Numbered from the stretch's first letter, positions 43,853-53,108 are shown. The stretch: 64,000 bases of DNA from Antarctobacter sediminis (GCF_019218285.1 NZ_JAHUZG010000001.1:868001-932000); one strand, 5' to 3'. Numbers and translations are program-made. Notes: generated by a model from the sequence alone, not told the origin.

Positions 43853-45034
43853 ATGTTCGTACCCTTTTTCGAGACTCTGCGAAAATCCGGCGTGCCGGTG
43901 ACCCTGCGCGAATACCTGACCTTTCTCGAAGGTCTGCGCGCGGGGCTGGCGACCTATGATGTCGAGGCTTTCTATTTCCTGGCGCGCAGCGCGATGGTCA
44001 AGGACGAGCGTCATCTTGACCGCTTTGATCGTGCCTTTGCGACGGCCTTCAGGGGACTGGAGGCCATCAGCGCCGAGGAGGTCTTTGAGGCCATCAAATT
44101 GCCGGCGGACTGGCTGCGCAAACAGGCCGAGAAGCATCTGAGCGAGGAAGAGCGCGCCCGGATCGAGGCGCTTGGCGGGTTCGACAAGCTGATGGAGACC
44201 CTGAAAGAGCGTCTGAAAGAGCAGCAGGGCCGTCATCAGGGTGGCAACAAGTGGATCGGCACCGCTGGGACCTCGCCTTTTGGCGCATATGGGTACAACC
44301 CCGAAGGCGTGCGCATCGGACAGGACGAGTCGCGCCACCAGCGGGCGGTCAAGGTCTGGGACAAGCGCGAGTTCCGCAATCTGGATGACACGGTGGAACT
44401 GGGCACGCGCAACATCAAGGTGGCGCTGAAGCGGCTGCGGCGTTGGGTGCGGCAGGGCGCGCAGGAAGAGCTGGACCTCAATGGCACGATCCGGGCCACT
44501 GCCGAACACGGGTATCTGGACGTCGTCACCCGCCCGGAACGACACAACGCGGTCAAGGTTTTGCTGTTCCTCGACGTAGGCGGATCCATGGACCCATTTG
44601 TGAAAGTGGTTGAAGAACTGTTCTCGGCCGCGCGCTCGGAGTTCAAACATCTCGAGCATTATTATTTCCACAACTGCCTTTATGAGGGTGTCTGGCGCGA
44701 CAATGCCCGGCGGTGGGATGCGCAGACGCCCACCTGGGAGGTGCTGAACACCTACGGGCCGGATTACAAATGCATCTTTGTCGGCGATGCCTCGATGTCG
44801 CCTTACGAGATTGCCTACCCGGGGGGCGCCAACGAGCACTGGAATGCCGAGGCCGGGCAGGTCTGGCTGCAACGCACGCGTGAGCAATGGCACGATCATC
44901 TCTGGATCAATCCGGTTCCGGAAAAGCACTGGCAGTACACCCAGTCGATCCAGATGGTCCGCGAAATATTCGAGGACCGGATGGTGCCGATGACGCTGGA
45001 CGGGATCGACCGGGGCATGCGTCTGCTGGGCTAG
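43853..45034 (+). CDS. VWA-domain protein (CoxE-like), partner of the MoxR ATPase
   Basis: A 393-residue cytoplasmic protein. The N-terminal helical part (PVTLREYLTFLEGLRAGL, FYFLARSAMVKDERHLDRFDRAF) is typical of MoxR-associated VWA proteins. The VWA domain begins VKVLLFLDVGGSMDPF; the metal-adhesion site reads DVGGS instead of DxSxS, so one ligand is changed. The C-terminus has WINPVPEKHWQYTQSI, common in the group. It should act with the ATPase at 38379. The ATG is preceded by a weak ribosome site, and the end is convergent with the Sel1 gene. Confidence 0.9.
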   Translation: MFVPFFETLRKSGVPVTLREYLTFLEGLRAGLATYDVEAFYFLARSAMVKDERHLDRFDRAFATAFRGLEAISAEEVFEAIKLPADWLRKQAEKHLSEEERARIEALGGFDKLMETLKERLKEQQGRHQGGNKWIGTAGTSPFGAYGYNPEGVRIGQDESRHQRAVKVWDKREFRNLDDTVELGTRNIKVALKRLRRWVRQGAQEELDLNGTIRATAEHGYLDVVTRPERHNAVKVLLFLDVGGSMDPFVKVVEELFSAARSEFKHLEHYYFHNCLYEGVWRDNARRWDAQTPTWEVLNTYGPDYKCIFVGDASMSPYEIAYPGGANEHWNAEAGQVWLQRTREQWHDHLWINPVPEKHWQYTQSIQMVREIFEDRMVPMTLDGIDRGMRLLG

Positions 45035-45092
45035 GCGGTCGCGCTGCGCAAGCCTCGGCCCCGGGACTTGCGACGTGCGCAGGGTACGGAAA

Positions 45093-46166
45093 TTACTGGC
45101 GGGCCAACCCTTGGGCGGCGCGCAGGGTGCCCGGGCCAACCTTGGCATCCAGCGCACCATTGTACAGGCCGCGCTCCTGTAGCATGCGCTGGAAGGCCAG
45201 CGCAGTGTCGCGATCCCATGCCACGGCGCGGCCGCCGACCTCTCCGCGGATATCATTGACCGAGACCTTGCCGGTTTCCAAAGCCTGCACATACAGCGAG
45301 GCCGCCTGTTCCGGGTCGTAGTCCACGCCTTCGCCGCGTTCGTAAAGGAAGCCAAGCGCGTTGATCGCGGCCGGGTCGCCGCCCTGTGCGGAACGGCGGA
45401 TCAGGGCCGCTCGTTGCACCGGATCGGTCACGGGGCCGTCTTCGGAGTAGAGCTGCTTCAGCGCACGCGCCGCATCCTCATTGCCCTGAGCCGAAGCGCG
45501 TTCCAGCATCTCTGCGGCCTTGACCGCATCCGGCAGGCCGAGTTCCTCGGCAAGGCTGCGGGGCATGTTGCTGGTGGGGTTCAAATAGATAGCCGCAAGG
45601 CGCAGTTGCGCGAAATGGTAGCCACCGTTGGCGGATTGCTCCAGCAGGCTGATCATCTGGCGGAAATCGCGGGAGGTGCCGCGACCAAGCTGGAACATGA
45701 TCGCCAAGGTCGCTTTGGCCGGCAGGTCGCCGGCATCGGCGGCAGCGCGATATTCGGCCACGGCGCGGCCAAGGTCTTCTTGAACGTCGCCGGTTCCGAA
45801 ATTGTAATAATCCCCGACCTTGGTGCGTGCGGCGGCAATGCCCGCCTCGGCGGCAAGTTCGAAGGTTTCCAAGGCCAGCGCGTGTTCGCCATCGGACTGC
45901 ATCAGGACGGCCACATGGAACAGCGCCTGCGGATCAGGCGAGGCCCCGATCACTGCCCGCTCACAGGCCGCCCGGGCCGAGCGCAGGGCGCGGAAGTAGT
46001 CGCTGACCGCCTGTTTGCTGACCGGGGCCTCTGCGGTGACCGGCCCGGCCAGTTCGTGGCAGAGCGCAGCAGCGGCATCTGCCCCGGCCGCGCCTGCGGG
46101 CGCGCCAAGCGGCAGAAGGAAAGAGGCCAGAATCACTTTTGCGGTATTGCGTGTCGAACGGGTCAT
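45093..46166 (-). CDS. Exported Sel1-repeat protein with peptidoglycan-binding-like C-terminus
   Basis: 357 residues. A cleavable signal (about 1-27, ILASFLLPLGAPAGAAG) is followed by Sel1/TPR-like repeats (ALETFELAAEAGIAAARTKVGDYYNFGTG, AVAEYRAAADAGDLPAKATLAIMFQLG, ALIRRSAQGGDPAAINALGFLYERGEG). The C-terminal 60 residues (FQRMLQERGLYNGALDAKVGPGTLRAAQGLARQ) look like a peptidoglycan-binding domain. Such proteins scaffold periplasmic complexes. ATG 46166 follows AAAGGAA at about 9 nt. It is divergent from the gene at 46473, with about 300 bp between. Confidence 0.88.
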   Translation of the reverse strand: MTRSTRNTAKVILASFLLPLGAPAGAAGADAAAALCHELAGPVTAEAPVSKQAVSDYFRALRSARAACERAVIGASPDPQALFHVAVLMQSDGEHALALETFELAAEAGIAAARTKVGDYYNFGTGDVQEDLGRAVAEYRAAADAGDLPAKATLAIMFQLGRGTSRDFRQMISLLEQSANGGYHFAQLRLAAIYLNPTSNMPRSLAEELGLPDAVKAAEMLERASAQGNEDAARALKQLYSEDGPVTDPVQRAALIRRSAQGGDPAAINALGFLYERGEGVDYDPEQAASLYVQALETGKVSVNDIRGEVGGRAVAWDRDTALAFQRMLQERGLYNGALDAKVGPGTLRAAQGLARQ

Positions 46167-46472
46167 TCGCGCGTTCCTTTCAACTTTTAAGCGTTTTCTC
46201 CACAAATGACCGGCGGGCTGTTGCCCGGATGCCAGCCTCTGCGGATTTCCGCCACCGGTTGCCGAAGCAAATTGACTTAAAACCAGAGTTACCTTTTCAT
46301 TCCAACTGGATGAGATCAAACCCTATCGACGGACAAATCGGTGCATGACCCGCTTTGCGGCCTTGCAGTCACAGGATGGCTGTGAGTCTCTCCGGCGGCT
46401 TCCCGCGCATGACGGGGGTGGCTGTGCGCATCGTCATTGTTCGCTTAACGCTTCAAGACTAGGAGGCAGCGC
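46167..46472. other. Divergent gap upstream of the anchored protein gene
   Basis: About 305 bp without a gene. The only structure seen is a dyad TCACAG-GATGG-CTGTGA (46369-46385) about 90 bp upstream of the rightward start; its half-sites resemble CRP-type sites. Otherwise nothing recognisable. Confidence 0.4.
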
Positions 46473-47984
46473 ATGATGCAGGCACATTCCTCCGAACTCG
46501 AAATCTCCGATGACCGCAAGAGCTGGATTTCCAGACTTGAAGCGGCGGCGCGACGCCCGCGAAACGTGGCTATCGCGCTTGGCTTTGCTGCGGCCAACGC
46601 GGCGGCGGCCATTGCGGTTCTTGTTGTCTCGTCCGACGATGGCACAGGGGTCACGGCCCGCCCGGCGACGCCCGTCATCGTCAGCCAGCTGGCACCGGTG
46701 GCGGCAGCCCCGCACCGGATCGTGGTGGACGATGTTGTCCGCCGCCTGCCCCGTGCGCAAACATGGCATCCTCCGCATCAACTGCCGGAACAGCGTGCCC
46801 ATGCCGCCGCGCCCGACATGATGCGCAGCGCGCCGCTGGGTCTTGCCCTTCCGGGGGCCGACAAGCTGCCTGCGCCCGATGTCGCCGCCGTTCCGCCGGC
46901 GCTTGCCGCATTGCCGCGCGATGTCACGCCCGAACCTGACGAGGAAGTTCTGAAATCCTCGCTTTTGCCGCGGCAGGCTTCGCTTGGCGGCATCCGCCCG
47001 CAGGCCCGTCCGCAGCTGGACCTGCCGAAAGAGCCCGACACCATTCAGGTTGCGGTTTCGCTGCGTCCGCAATTGCGCCCCGAGGGTTTGAAGGTGCCTG
47101 AACTTCCGCAAGTGGCCGATGCGCCCAAAGCCGATGCGCCCGATGTCACGCTGGCCTCCTTGCCGCGCACGATTGAACGCCCGGTCGCCGGTGCGGCCTG
47201 CAATTCGCGCCTGACACGCGCCATGCCCAACCGCCGGGGATCGGCACAGGCCGGATCTTCGGTCATGTCCGGCCTGATGCGCGTCAGCGGCACCGAGCGT
47301 GACCGGCTTGTCGCGCGCGAGATCATGGGCGGCAACATGCCGTCTTTCTTGCAGGATCTTGTCCCTGTTCAAGTCACGGGCCGCGCCCGCGACGGATCGC
47401 GGGTTCAGATCACTTTTTGCGCGACACCTGACTATCTTGCCGTGGGCAGCGACCGTGATTTCGTCCGTGTTCCGATGGGCCTGCCCGCCGCGATGCAGAT
47501 CGCCGGACGGTTTGACATGATGCTGCCAACCCGCCACATGGTTGACCTGATCTATCGGGCCGCCGACAAACGTGTTGCACCGCAGCCAATGACACCGGGC
47601 CCGCAAATGTCCTCGACCGATTACCTCGTGCGTCACAACCGCACCGTCGAAGGACAGGTCAAGGGCGCGTCGGTCGCGGGCCACCTGATTTCCGGCCACA
47701 AGAAGGATCTCGTGATCACCAACCGGCTGAACAGCAATCGTGGCCGCGTGGCGATCTATGGCTGGCACCGTACCAATGGCCGCGCCATCCAACCGCTTAG
47801 CACGGTTCACGGTGCAACCTATGCCGACTACAGCCACGGTGTCCGCCTGATCAGCCAGACCGCATATCTGAACGGTCGCCCGGTGCGCCTTGCCGATCTC
47901 ATGGCCGATCCGGACTATGCCGGCCTGCTGAGCGACGAGGGTCCGATCCGGGCCGCGCAATTGCGGGTGGCCAGCGCGAACTGA
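46473..47984 (+). CDS. Inner-membrane-anchored protein of unknown function
   Basis: 503 residues. A short cytoplasmic start (MMQAHSSELEISDDRKSWISRLEAAARRP) leads to one membrane helix (about 31-52), then a 150-residue Pro/Ala/Val-rich periplasmic linker and a C-terminal domain (about 240-503). The domain has striking conserved-looking pieces: PTRHMVDLIYRAADKRVAPQPM, SGHKKDLVITNRL, RVAIYGWHRTNGRAIQPLSTVHG and YADYSHGVRLISQ. I have seen this domain type only in uncharacterised proteins; the His/Tyr/Asp-rich HG..YADYSHG site suggests an enzyme. AGGAGG precedes ATG 46473. The terminator at 48014 follows. Confidence 0.85.
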   Translation: MMQAHSSELEISDDRKSWISRLEAAARRPRNVAIALGFAAANAAAAIAVLVVSSDDGTGVTARPATPVIVSQLAPVAAAPHRIVVDDVVRRLPRAQTWHPPHQLPEQRAHAAAPDMMRSAPLGLALPGADKLPAPDVAAVPPALAALPRDVTPEPDEEVLKSSLLPRQASLGGIRPQARPQLDLPKEPDTIQVAVSLRPQLRPEGLKVPELPQVADAPKADAPDVTLASLPRTIERPVAGAACNSRLTRAMPNRRGSAQAGSSVMSGLMRVSGTERDRLVAREIMGGNMPSFLQDLVPVQVTGRARDGSRVQITFCATPDYLAVGSDRDFVRVPMGLPAAMQIAGRFDMMLPTRHMVDLIYRAADKRVAPQPMTPGPQMSSTDYLVRHNRTVEGQVKGASVAGHLISGHKKDLVITNRLNSNRGRVAIYGWHRTNGRAIQPLSTVHGATYADYSHGVRLISQTAYLNGRPVRLADLMADPDYAGLLSDEGPIRAAQLRVASAN

Positions 47985-48013
47985 TCCCCTGCCCAAACGC
48001 AGAGATCACAACG

Positions 48014-48047
48014 AAAAACGCCGCCAGAGTTGCTCTGGCGGCGTTTT
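48014..48047. terminator. Bidirectional terminator at 48.0 kb
   Basis: AAAAACGCCGCCAGAG (48014-48029) with CTCTGGCGGCGTTTT (48033-48047), loop TTG: a very stable stem between convergent genes. Confidence 0.93.
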
Positions 48048-48067
48048 CATGTCGACATCCTCTTGGG

Positions 48068-49060
48068 TCAGTTCACGTCTTTGAAGCACCGGAACCCGAG
48101 GTGATAGTTGTGATGGCTGCCCTGCGCCAACACCCGGGAACCATGCCAATACGGCGCGCGCCACCGGCTCCAGTGTGTATGCGCCCGGACGGTATCCCAG
48201 ATGAACCAGCTGCCCTTCATCTCGGTCACGCCCAGCTTCTTGCTGCCGCGGCTGGCCATCTGGTCTGCGGCCAGCGGCAGGTTCATATGCTCGGCCGCGT
48301 TGCCGTCAATGTCATAGACGCCCAAGGGACTCTTGCAGTTGGGAAAGCTGCCCGCCGGGTAGGTGTTCGATCCGCAGCCGGTAAAGCTCCCGCCGTTGCA
48401 ACTGCCGGATTTGAAGCTGCCGGTGGCGCAGACACCGCTCTTCCATGTCGGACCGATGCTGTAGCGTGCGCTGGACTGGTACTTGCGGTTATGTGCCGCG
48501 CGGGCGGCCTGAACGCTCATGCCAAAGAAATAATCCGGAGGCGTCAGCGCCCCGTGTGAGGCCCCTTCCCATTCATGCGCGTCACCGATCCGCTTGCCTT
48601 CGGCCCAGCACAGCTCCGCCGCCTCGCGGGCGCGGACCCATGTCACCGGATAGGCGAGCGGAACGTTCGGCCATTCGAACATATCCGCACAGACCTTGGC
48701 ATCCTCGGGTCTTTGCGTCGCCGGATCATAAAGCGGGGCCATGTATTTCTCGCCACAGATCTTTTCGAACTGCTTGTTGCGATAGAATTCAAGCGCCGGG
48801 GCGGGCAGGCGCGCCTGCGCCTGTTCTGGTGTCAGAGGGTGCCGGGTGATCGACGGGTTGCCCTGACCGATCCAGCGCGACCCGGCAAAGATCTTGCGGA
48901 TGCGGTTGATCTCGGCGTCGGTGACGCCTCGGGCCGCCTGCATCTGGCGGAACATGGCCTCATTGTTCTGTTGCAGGGTCTGTGCGGCCACGTCGGACAC
49001 GCCCAGTATCCCGGCCAGCAGGGCCGACAGCCCTACTCCCAGCAGTTTCCGCCTGTACAT
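48068..49060 (-). CDS. Exported FGE/SUMF1-like (sulfatase-modifying-factor fold) protein
   Basis: 330 residues from ATG 49060, which has GGAGG 7 nt upstream. Signal peptide about 1-26. The FGE-sulfatase fold is recognised by YPVTWVRAREAAELCWAEGKRIGDAHEWEGA, GVYDIDGNAAEHMNL and the C-terminal HHNYHLGFRCF. A Cys/Gly/Ser-rich stretch in between (GVCATGSFKSGSCNGGSFTGCGSN) is unusual. The catalytic Cys pair of true FGE cannot be assigned with confidence, so a binding or non-FGly role is just as likely. It follows the NAGPA-like gene by 11 nt and forms one operon with it. Confidence 0.82.
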   Translation of the reverse strand: MYRRKLLGVGLSALLAGILGVSDVAAQTLQQNNEAMFRQMQAARGVTDAEINRIRKIFAGSRWIGQGNPSITRHPLTPEQAQARLPAPALEFYRNKQFEKICGEKYMAPLYDPATQRPEDAKVCADMFEWPNVPLAYPVTWVRAREAAELCWAEGKRIGDAHEWEGASHGALTPPDYFFGMSVQAARAAHNRKYQSSARYSIGPTWKSGVCATGSFKSGSCNGGSFTGCGSNTYPAGSFPNCKSPLGVYDIDGNAAEHMNLPLAADQMASRGSKKLGVTEMKGSWFIWDTVRAHTHWSRWRAPYWHGSRVLAQGSHHNYHLGFRCFKDVN

Positions 49061-49071
49061 CGGTCGCCTCC

Positions 49072-50823
49072 TCACTTGCGCAGCAGGTACATGAAGTCAC
49101 GATTGTCCGAGAAGCCAACGAACCGAGGGATCGGCGTGCCATCGCGGCGACGGCTGTCGATCGAGGCCATGCCCCCCACGAGGTGATGCGGGACCACGTC
49201 GCCGTTTTCATGGGTATAGACCGCCGCGTAGGTGTGCTCTTGCGAGTTCATGTCCAGAAGCATCGCGTATTCACAGCCATAGGCTTGGAATGTGCGGGCC
49301 ATGGCCGACGGCGTGGCGGTGGAAAAATAGGCGTAGATCAGGAAATCGCGCCCACCGGCGGTTTTCATGCAGGCGCCTCCGCGCAGGGTGCGCAGCTTGG
49401 CATCCGCATCGCCGGACCAGTTGCCGCCCATCCAGCTGCGCACCTGGCTGCCGGGGACGCCTTCGCCGGTGGCCGGATCGGGTTCCACCAGCGGCACACC
49501 GTTCTGGCGGGCAAAGCGGATCCGCGGCAGCAGCTTGTTGTCCTCTTCGGTCCATGCCCGCATGTCGATGGTGCCATCGTCCAGAACAAGGATCGTCGCC
49601 AGATCGGGCTGAAGCTTGGAAAAGACCACGCCCTCGCTGATGAACCCATAGTGGTGGCCGTAATTGGTATAGGCTTTCTCGGTCAGGCGCCACGCACCGT
49701 GGCTGCGCTTGAACCCGGCGGCAAAGGTGCCCACCACGCGGTCGGTCTTGGACGGGCTCAACATGCCCGACCGTACCAGCGGCGCAACATCGTCGATGCC
49801 ATCCGGACCGGGAATGCGATAGTTGCGCCCCGCACCCGAGGGACGCGGCGACCATTCCACCCGCGGGTGATCCGTGCCCAGTTCGTACCCCAGTTCGAAT
49901 TGTTCAAGGTCAAAAGCGATCATGTAGACATCAGCGCCGCGTTCCACACCATCCAGCGCATGGGTCTCTCCGGGACGGCTGAGGATCTCACGCGAGATCA
50001 TGCCCGGTTTCATGGCGCTGGCGTAGACGCCGGGCACATCCTTGATCGCGTACCAGCTTCCCGCCTCGACGCGGCCGTTGTCGGCCCCCTCCAGATCAAA
50101 GTTGAAGCTGGCGCGGAACACAGGTGCCGAATCCAGCTTGGCCTTGCCAAGCGCCTTGACCGTCTCCCCTGCGTCCGCACCCTCGATCACCGGGCCGGAG
50201 TTCATGAAGGCATCTTCATAGAAAGAGCCCTTGATCATGTTCACGATGCTTTCGCCGAACACCACGTTGTCACGCAGGAATTCGGCCACCGCCTCACGGT
50301 TGGTCGAGTTGCCTTTGACCCGGTTGCGCAGGAACACACGCTCTTCGCAGATCGGCGCAAAAGGCAAACCGCGATACTGCGCCTCATCCAGTTCGGGGCG
50401 GCGGCCCGCCCAAGGGGTACAGCGGTTTTCGCCCGCTTCGCTGGTCAATACCAGCGCCGGTTCATCGCCACCGGCAAGCGCCATCACGGTATGTTCAGGG
50501 TCCGACAGTTCAAGGTGGAACTGCCGGGTGGTGGACCAGAACCCCTCCGAACTGACGGTCAGCACGTACCACGAATTCACCCCCGGGTTCAGCGAGACCA
50601 GTTCATAGCTGGTGCCGTCGGCCCCCTGAGCAAATTCGGTGGTCCGGAACGGTTGCAGTTCAAAGATGGTCTTGGTGCGATCCGCCTCGTATTGCTCCAT
50701 CTGAAGCGCGCGGGTCTGCGGATCCAGAACGGCCCCGGCATCGGCCAGCGCGGCAGAAGCCTGAAACGAAACGGCTGCAAGCGCCGTCATCGCGGTCGTC
50801 ATGAGAAAGCTCTTGGGTCGCAC
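49072..50823 (-). CDS. Exported protein resembling phosphodiester glycosidases (NAGPA-like)
   Basis: 583 residues from GTG 50823 (GAGAGG upstream), with a signal peptide of about 27 residues (...AAVSFQASAALA). No standard motif dominates. The second half (AGFKRSHGAWRLTEKAYTNYGHHYGFISEG, ATILVLDDGTIDMRAW, RGGACMKTAGGRDFLIYAYFSTATPSAMARTFQAYGCEYAMLLDMNS) has the order of elements of the NAGPA fold, which removes GlcNAc-phosphodiester or related groups. This is a weak-to-moderate match by eye. It is the first gene of a two-gene unit with the FGE-like protein. Confidence 0.8.
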   Translation of the reverse strand: MRPKSFLMTTAMTALAAVSFQASAALADAGAVLDPQTRALQMEQYEADRTKTIFELQPFRTTEFAQGADGTSYELVSLNPGVNSWYVLTVSSEGFWSTTRQFHLELSDPEHTVMALAGGDEPALVLTSEAGENRCTPWAGRRPELDEAQYRGLPFAPICEERVFLRNRVKGNSTNREAVAEFLRDNVVFGESIVNMIKGSFYEDAFMNSGPVIEGADAGETVKALGKAKLDSAPVFRASFNFDLEGADNGRVEAGSWYAIKDVPGVYASAMKPGMISREILSRPGETHALDGVERGADVYMIAFDLEQFELGYELGTDHPRVEWSPRPSGAGRNYRIPGPDGIDDVAPLVRSGMLSPSKTDRVVGTFAAGFKRSHGAWRLTEKAYTNYGHHYGFISEGVVFSKLQPDLATILVLDDGTIDMRAWTEEDNKLLPRIRFARQNGVPLVEPDPATGEGVPGSQVRSWMGGNWSGDADAKLRTLRGGACMKTAGGRDFLIYAYFSTATPSAMARTFQAYGCEYAMLLDMNSQEHTYAAVYTHENGDVVPHHLVGGMASIDSRRRDGTPIPRFVGFSDNRDFMYLLRK

Positions 50824-51160
50824 GATTTTCCTCTCGCGTTGTCCCGGGAAAGCGGCTGGCGCCTTCGAAGGAAAAAGAATTCGTCACCGGCCCCGCGTGG
50901 CTGGAAAAAATTCCGGCAGCGCCGCGCGTGATCGGACAGTCAAAGTTACAAATGACAAGGTTGACTGTGGGAAAGCAACCCCCGCGGCACAGCTCGCGCG
51001 GATGTTATGCACAGCCGCCACAGGGGCAGGACGGCATGTCGCCAATCCCGGGCATCCGCCCGGATTGTCAGCATCTTTGCGACGGACCAGGCCGCCGGGA
51101 CGCCCGAAAAGGCGAGCCCGGCCAGTACCGCTCGCGTTTAACGCGAATATCGCTCTTTGT
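50824..51160. other. Gap between the NAGPA-like gene and the FAH-family gene
   Basis: About 335 bp without a convincing gene. On the minus strand it is downstream of the FAH-family stop and upstream of the NAGPA-like start. It contains a perfect 13-bp palindrome CGCGTT-T-AACGCG at 51133-51145, only 15 bp after the FAH-family stop, without a T-run. No clear terminator or promoter was seen. Confidence 0.4.
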
Positions 51161-51862
51161 TCATTCGATGCGGTCGAGAATTTCAGTCTCGATTTCGCCA
51201 AGGCCGTCGATCCCGCCGGTTATGACATCGCCCGGCTCGACCGCGCCGACACCCGCGGGTGTTCCGGTCATGATGATGTCTCCGGCCTCCAGCGCGATGG
51301 AATGCGACAGGATCGAAACATGTTCGCGCACAGACCAGATCAGCTCGGACAGATCAGCGTCCTGCCGGACCTCGCCGTTAACCGCCAGCCAGATACGCCC
51401 CCGGTCCAGCGCGGGCACCCGCGCCAGCGGCGTGATCGGGTTCAGCGGTGCCGAACGGTCAAAGGCCTTGCCGAAATCCCACGGACGCCCCTTGTCGCGC
51501 GCCTCCAGTTGCAGGTCGCGGCGGGTCAGGTCGATCCCCACCCCGGCGCCCCAGAGGTGATCCATCACCTCGTCCTGCGCGATGTTTCGGCCCGACTTGC
51601 CGATGTAGACCACCAGCTCGATCTCGTAGTGGAAATTCGCCGTGCCCGGCGGATAGGGCACCGGCACGCCGCTTTCCACCACCGCATCGGCGGGCTTGGT
51701 GAAAAAGAACGGCGGATCGCGATCAGGATCCTTGCCCATCTCACGCGCATGGGCGGCATAGTTGCGCCCGACGCAAAAGATGCGGCGCACCGGAAAGCGC
51801 GCGTGGCTGTCTCGCACGGCGACAGAGGCCTGCGGATGGGGCGGAAACACGTAGTCGGTCAT
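51161..51862 (-). CDS. Fumarylacetoacetate hydrolase family protein
   Basis: 233 residues of the FAH/HpcE catalytic fold. Seen: RIFCVGRNYAAHAREMG, the metal-binding FHYEIELVVYIGKSGRNI, GIDLTRRDLQLEARDKGRPWDFGKAFD and the end LEAGDIIMTGTPAGVGAVEPGD. Members hydrolyse or decarboxylate C-C bonds of acylpyruvates (gentisate and homogentisate pathways). The gene upstream is a flavin hydroxylase, so together they fit a ring-cleavage route such as gentisate breakdown, although no ring-cleaving dioxygenase is in view. ATG 51862 has AAAGGA 10 nt before it. It starts 32 nt after the monooxygenase stop. Confidence 0.92.
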   Translation of the reverse strand: MTDYVFPPHPQASVAVRDSHARFPVRRIFCVGRNYAAHAREMGKDPDRDPPFFFTKPADAVVESGVPVPYPPGTANFHYEIELVVYIGKSGRNIAQDEVMDHLWGAGVGIDLTRRDLQLEARDKGRPWDFGKAFDRSAPLNPITPLARVPALDRGRIWLAVNGEVRQDADLSELIWSVREHVSILSHSIALEAGDIIMTGTPAGVGAVEPGDVITGGIDGLGEIETEILDRIE

Positions 51863-51894
51863 CGGGGCATGTCCTTTCGGGCGGGCCTGCGCCT

Positions 51895-53082
51895 TTAACT
51901 CAGCGGCACAGTCAGCGGATCGTAGTTGTAAAGCCACTTGGCCCGGTCGGCTGCGGGATCCTTGGCGGCAAAGGCGTCACGGAACTCTTGGTGCGTGTCG
52001 AAATGGAACAGCCTGGCGTGTTCGGTGGATTCATCGACGATGCGCGCAGTACGGTCGAGGCGCGCCGCCTCGTAGGCCCTGAGCGCGCCGGGCAGCGTTT
52101 CGATCTCGTCCAGCGCGCGGCACAGCACGGCGCCGTCCTCGATCGCCATGACCGCGCCCTGCGCCATGTAGGGCAGCGTGGGATGTGCGCTGTCGCCCAG
52201 CAGCGTCACCCGGTCGGTGGACCAGAAAGGCAGCCGCGGCCGGTTGTTCAGCGCCCAGCAGAAACAGGCATCGCGGTCGGCGGCATCAATCATGGTCTGC
52301 ACGTCGGGATGGAAGCCCTCAAAATCCTTCTTGAGGTCCTCCCAGGGCGCCTTGACGGTCCAGCCCTCCTGCGTCCAGTCGGGCTTTTCCACGCAACCGA
52401 CGAAATTCAGCAGCCGGCCCTGATTGACCCAGTAAACCACCATATGCTTGCCCGGCCCCATCCAGTTGATGAACACCTTGTCCATGAACTGCGCCGGCAG
52501 GCGGTCGGCGGGCACCATGACGCGCCATGCGACATTGCCGGTGAAATTCGCCGGTTCCGCGCCGTGCATCTGGGCGCGCACGACGGATTTGATCCCGTCC
52601 GCGCCGATCAGCACATCGCCCCGCTGGCTTGGGCCATCGGCGAAATGCAGCGTCACGCCCTCGGCGTCCTCCTCGTAGGCGGTGGCCGAGGCATTGAGCG
52701 TGATTGCCCCGGGATCGAGTTCCCGCACGCGGGCCTCCAGCACCCGGTGAATATCGGGGCGATAGACGTGGTAATAGGGCGCGCCGAACTTCTCTTCATG
52801 CGCCTTGCCCAGCGGGATCGTGGCGACGACCTCGGCGGTGTCATGCAGGCGCAGCTCGGTACGCTTGGGATGCACGGCCAGCTCGGCCAGAGCCTCCAGA
52901 ACGCCGATGTGGCGCAGGACCTTGGTGGCATTGGCACTGACCTGAATACCCGCGCCGACCTCGCCCAGTTCGGGGGCCTGCTCAAAGATCCGCACCTCAT
53001 GGCCCGCCTGCAACAGGCAGGCCGCCGCAGTCAGGCCACCCAGACCGGCGCCGGCGATGAGGATTTTCTTTTTCGGTGTCAC
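51895..53082 (-). CDS. FAD-dependent aromatic monooxygenase (3-hydroxybenzoate 6-hydroxylase-like)
   Basis: 395 residues from GTG 53082. Seen: ILIAGAGLGGLTAAACLLQAG for FAD, VLIGADGIKSVVR (DG motif), VTLLGDSAHPTLPYMAQG (GD motif), and NVAWRVMVPADRLP as in the 3-hydroxybenzoate/salicylate hydroxylase group. GGAGG lies 5 nt before the GTG, which is why I prefer it to the ATG at 53094. The likely product is a dihydroxy aromatic such as gentisate, passed to downstream steps with the FAH-family enzyme. A copy of the ATTGT-NN-AACA motif overlaps the region just upstream (53096-53108). Confidence 0.9.
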   Translation of the reverse strand: MTPKKKILIAGAGLGGLTAAACLLQAGHEVRIFEQAPELGEVGAGIQVSANATKVLRHIGVLEALAELAVHPKRTELRLHDTAEVVATIPLGKAHEEKFGAPYYHVYRPDIHRVLEARVRELDPGAITLNASATAYEEDAEGVTLHFADGPSQRGDVLIGADGIKSVVRAQMHGAEPANFTGNVAWRVMVPADRLPAQFMDKVFINWMGPGKHMVVYWVNQGRLLNFVGCVEKPDWTQEGWTVKAPWEDLKKDFEGFHPDVQTMIDAADRDACFCWALNNRPRLPFWSTDRVTLLGDSAHPTLPYMAQGAVMAIEDGAVLCRALDEIETLPGALRAYEAARLDRTARIVDESTEHARLFHFDTHQEFRDAFAAKDPAADRAKWLYNYDPLTVPLS

Positions 53083-53095
53083 GGGAGCCTCCATA

Positions 53096-53108
53096 ATTGT
53101 TGTACAAT
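53096..53108 (-). promoter_or_regulatory. Candidate GntR operator 1 (before the monooxygenase gene)
   Basis: The minus strand reads ATTGT-AC-AACA-AT. The core TTGTACAA is a perfect palindrome. It lies 14 bp before the GTG start, where a bound repressor would block expression. Confidence 0.55.

Noticed and set aside
48068-49060. FGE-like protein as maturation enzyme of the sulfatase at 53265
   Set aside because: The FGE-like protein has a signal peptide and is exported, while the sulfatase has none. They are 4 kb apart in different units, and the catalytic cysteines of FGE are not evident.
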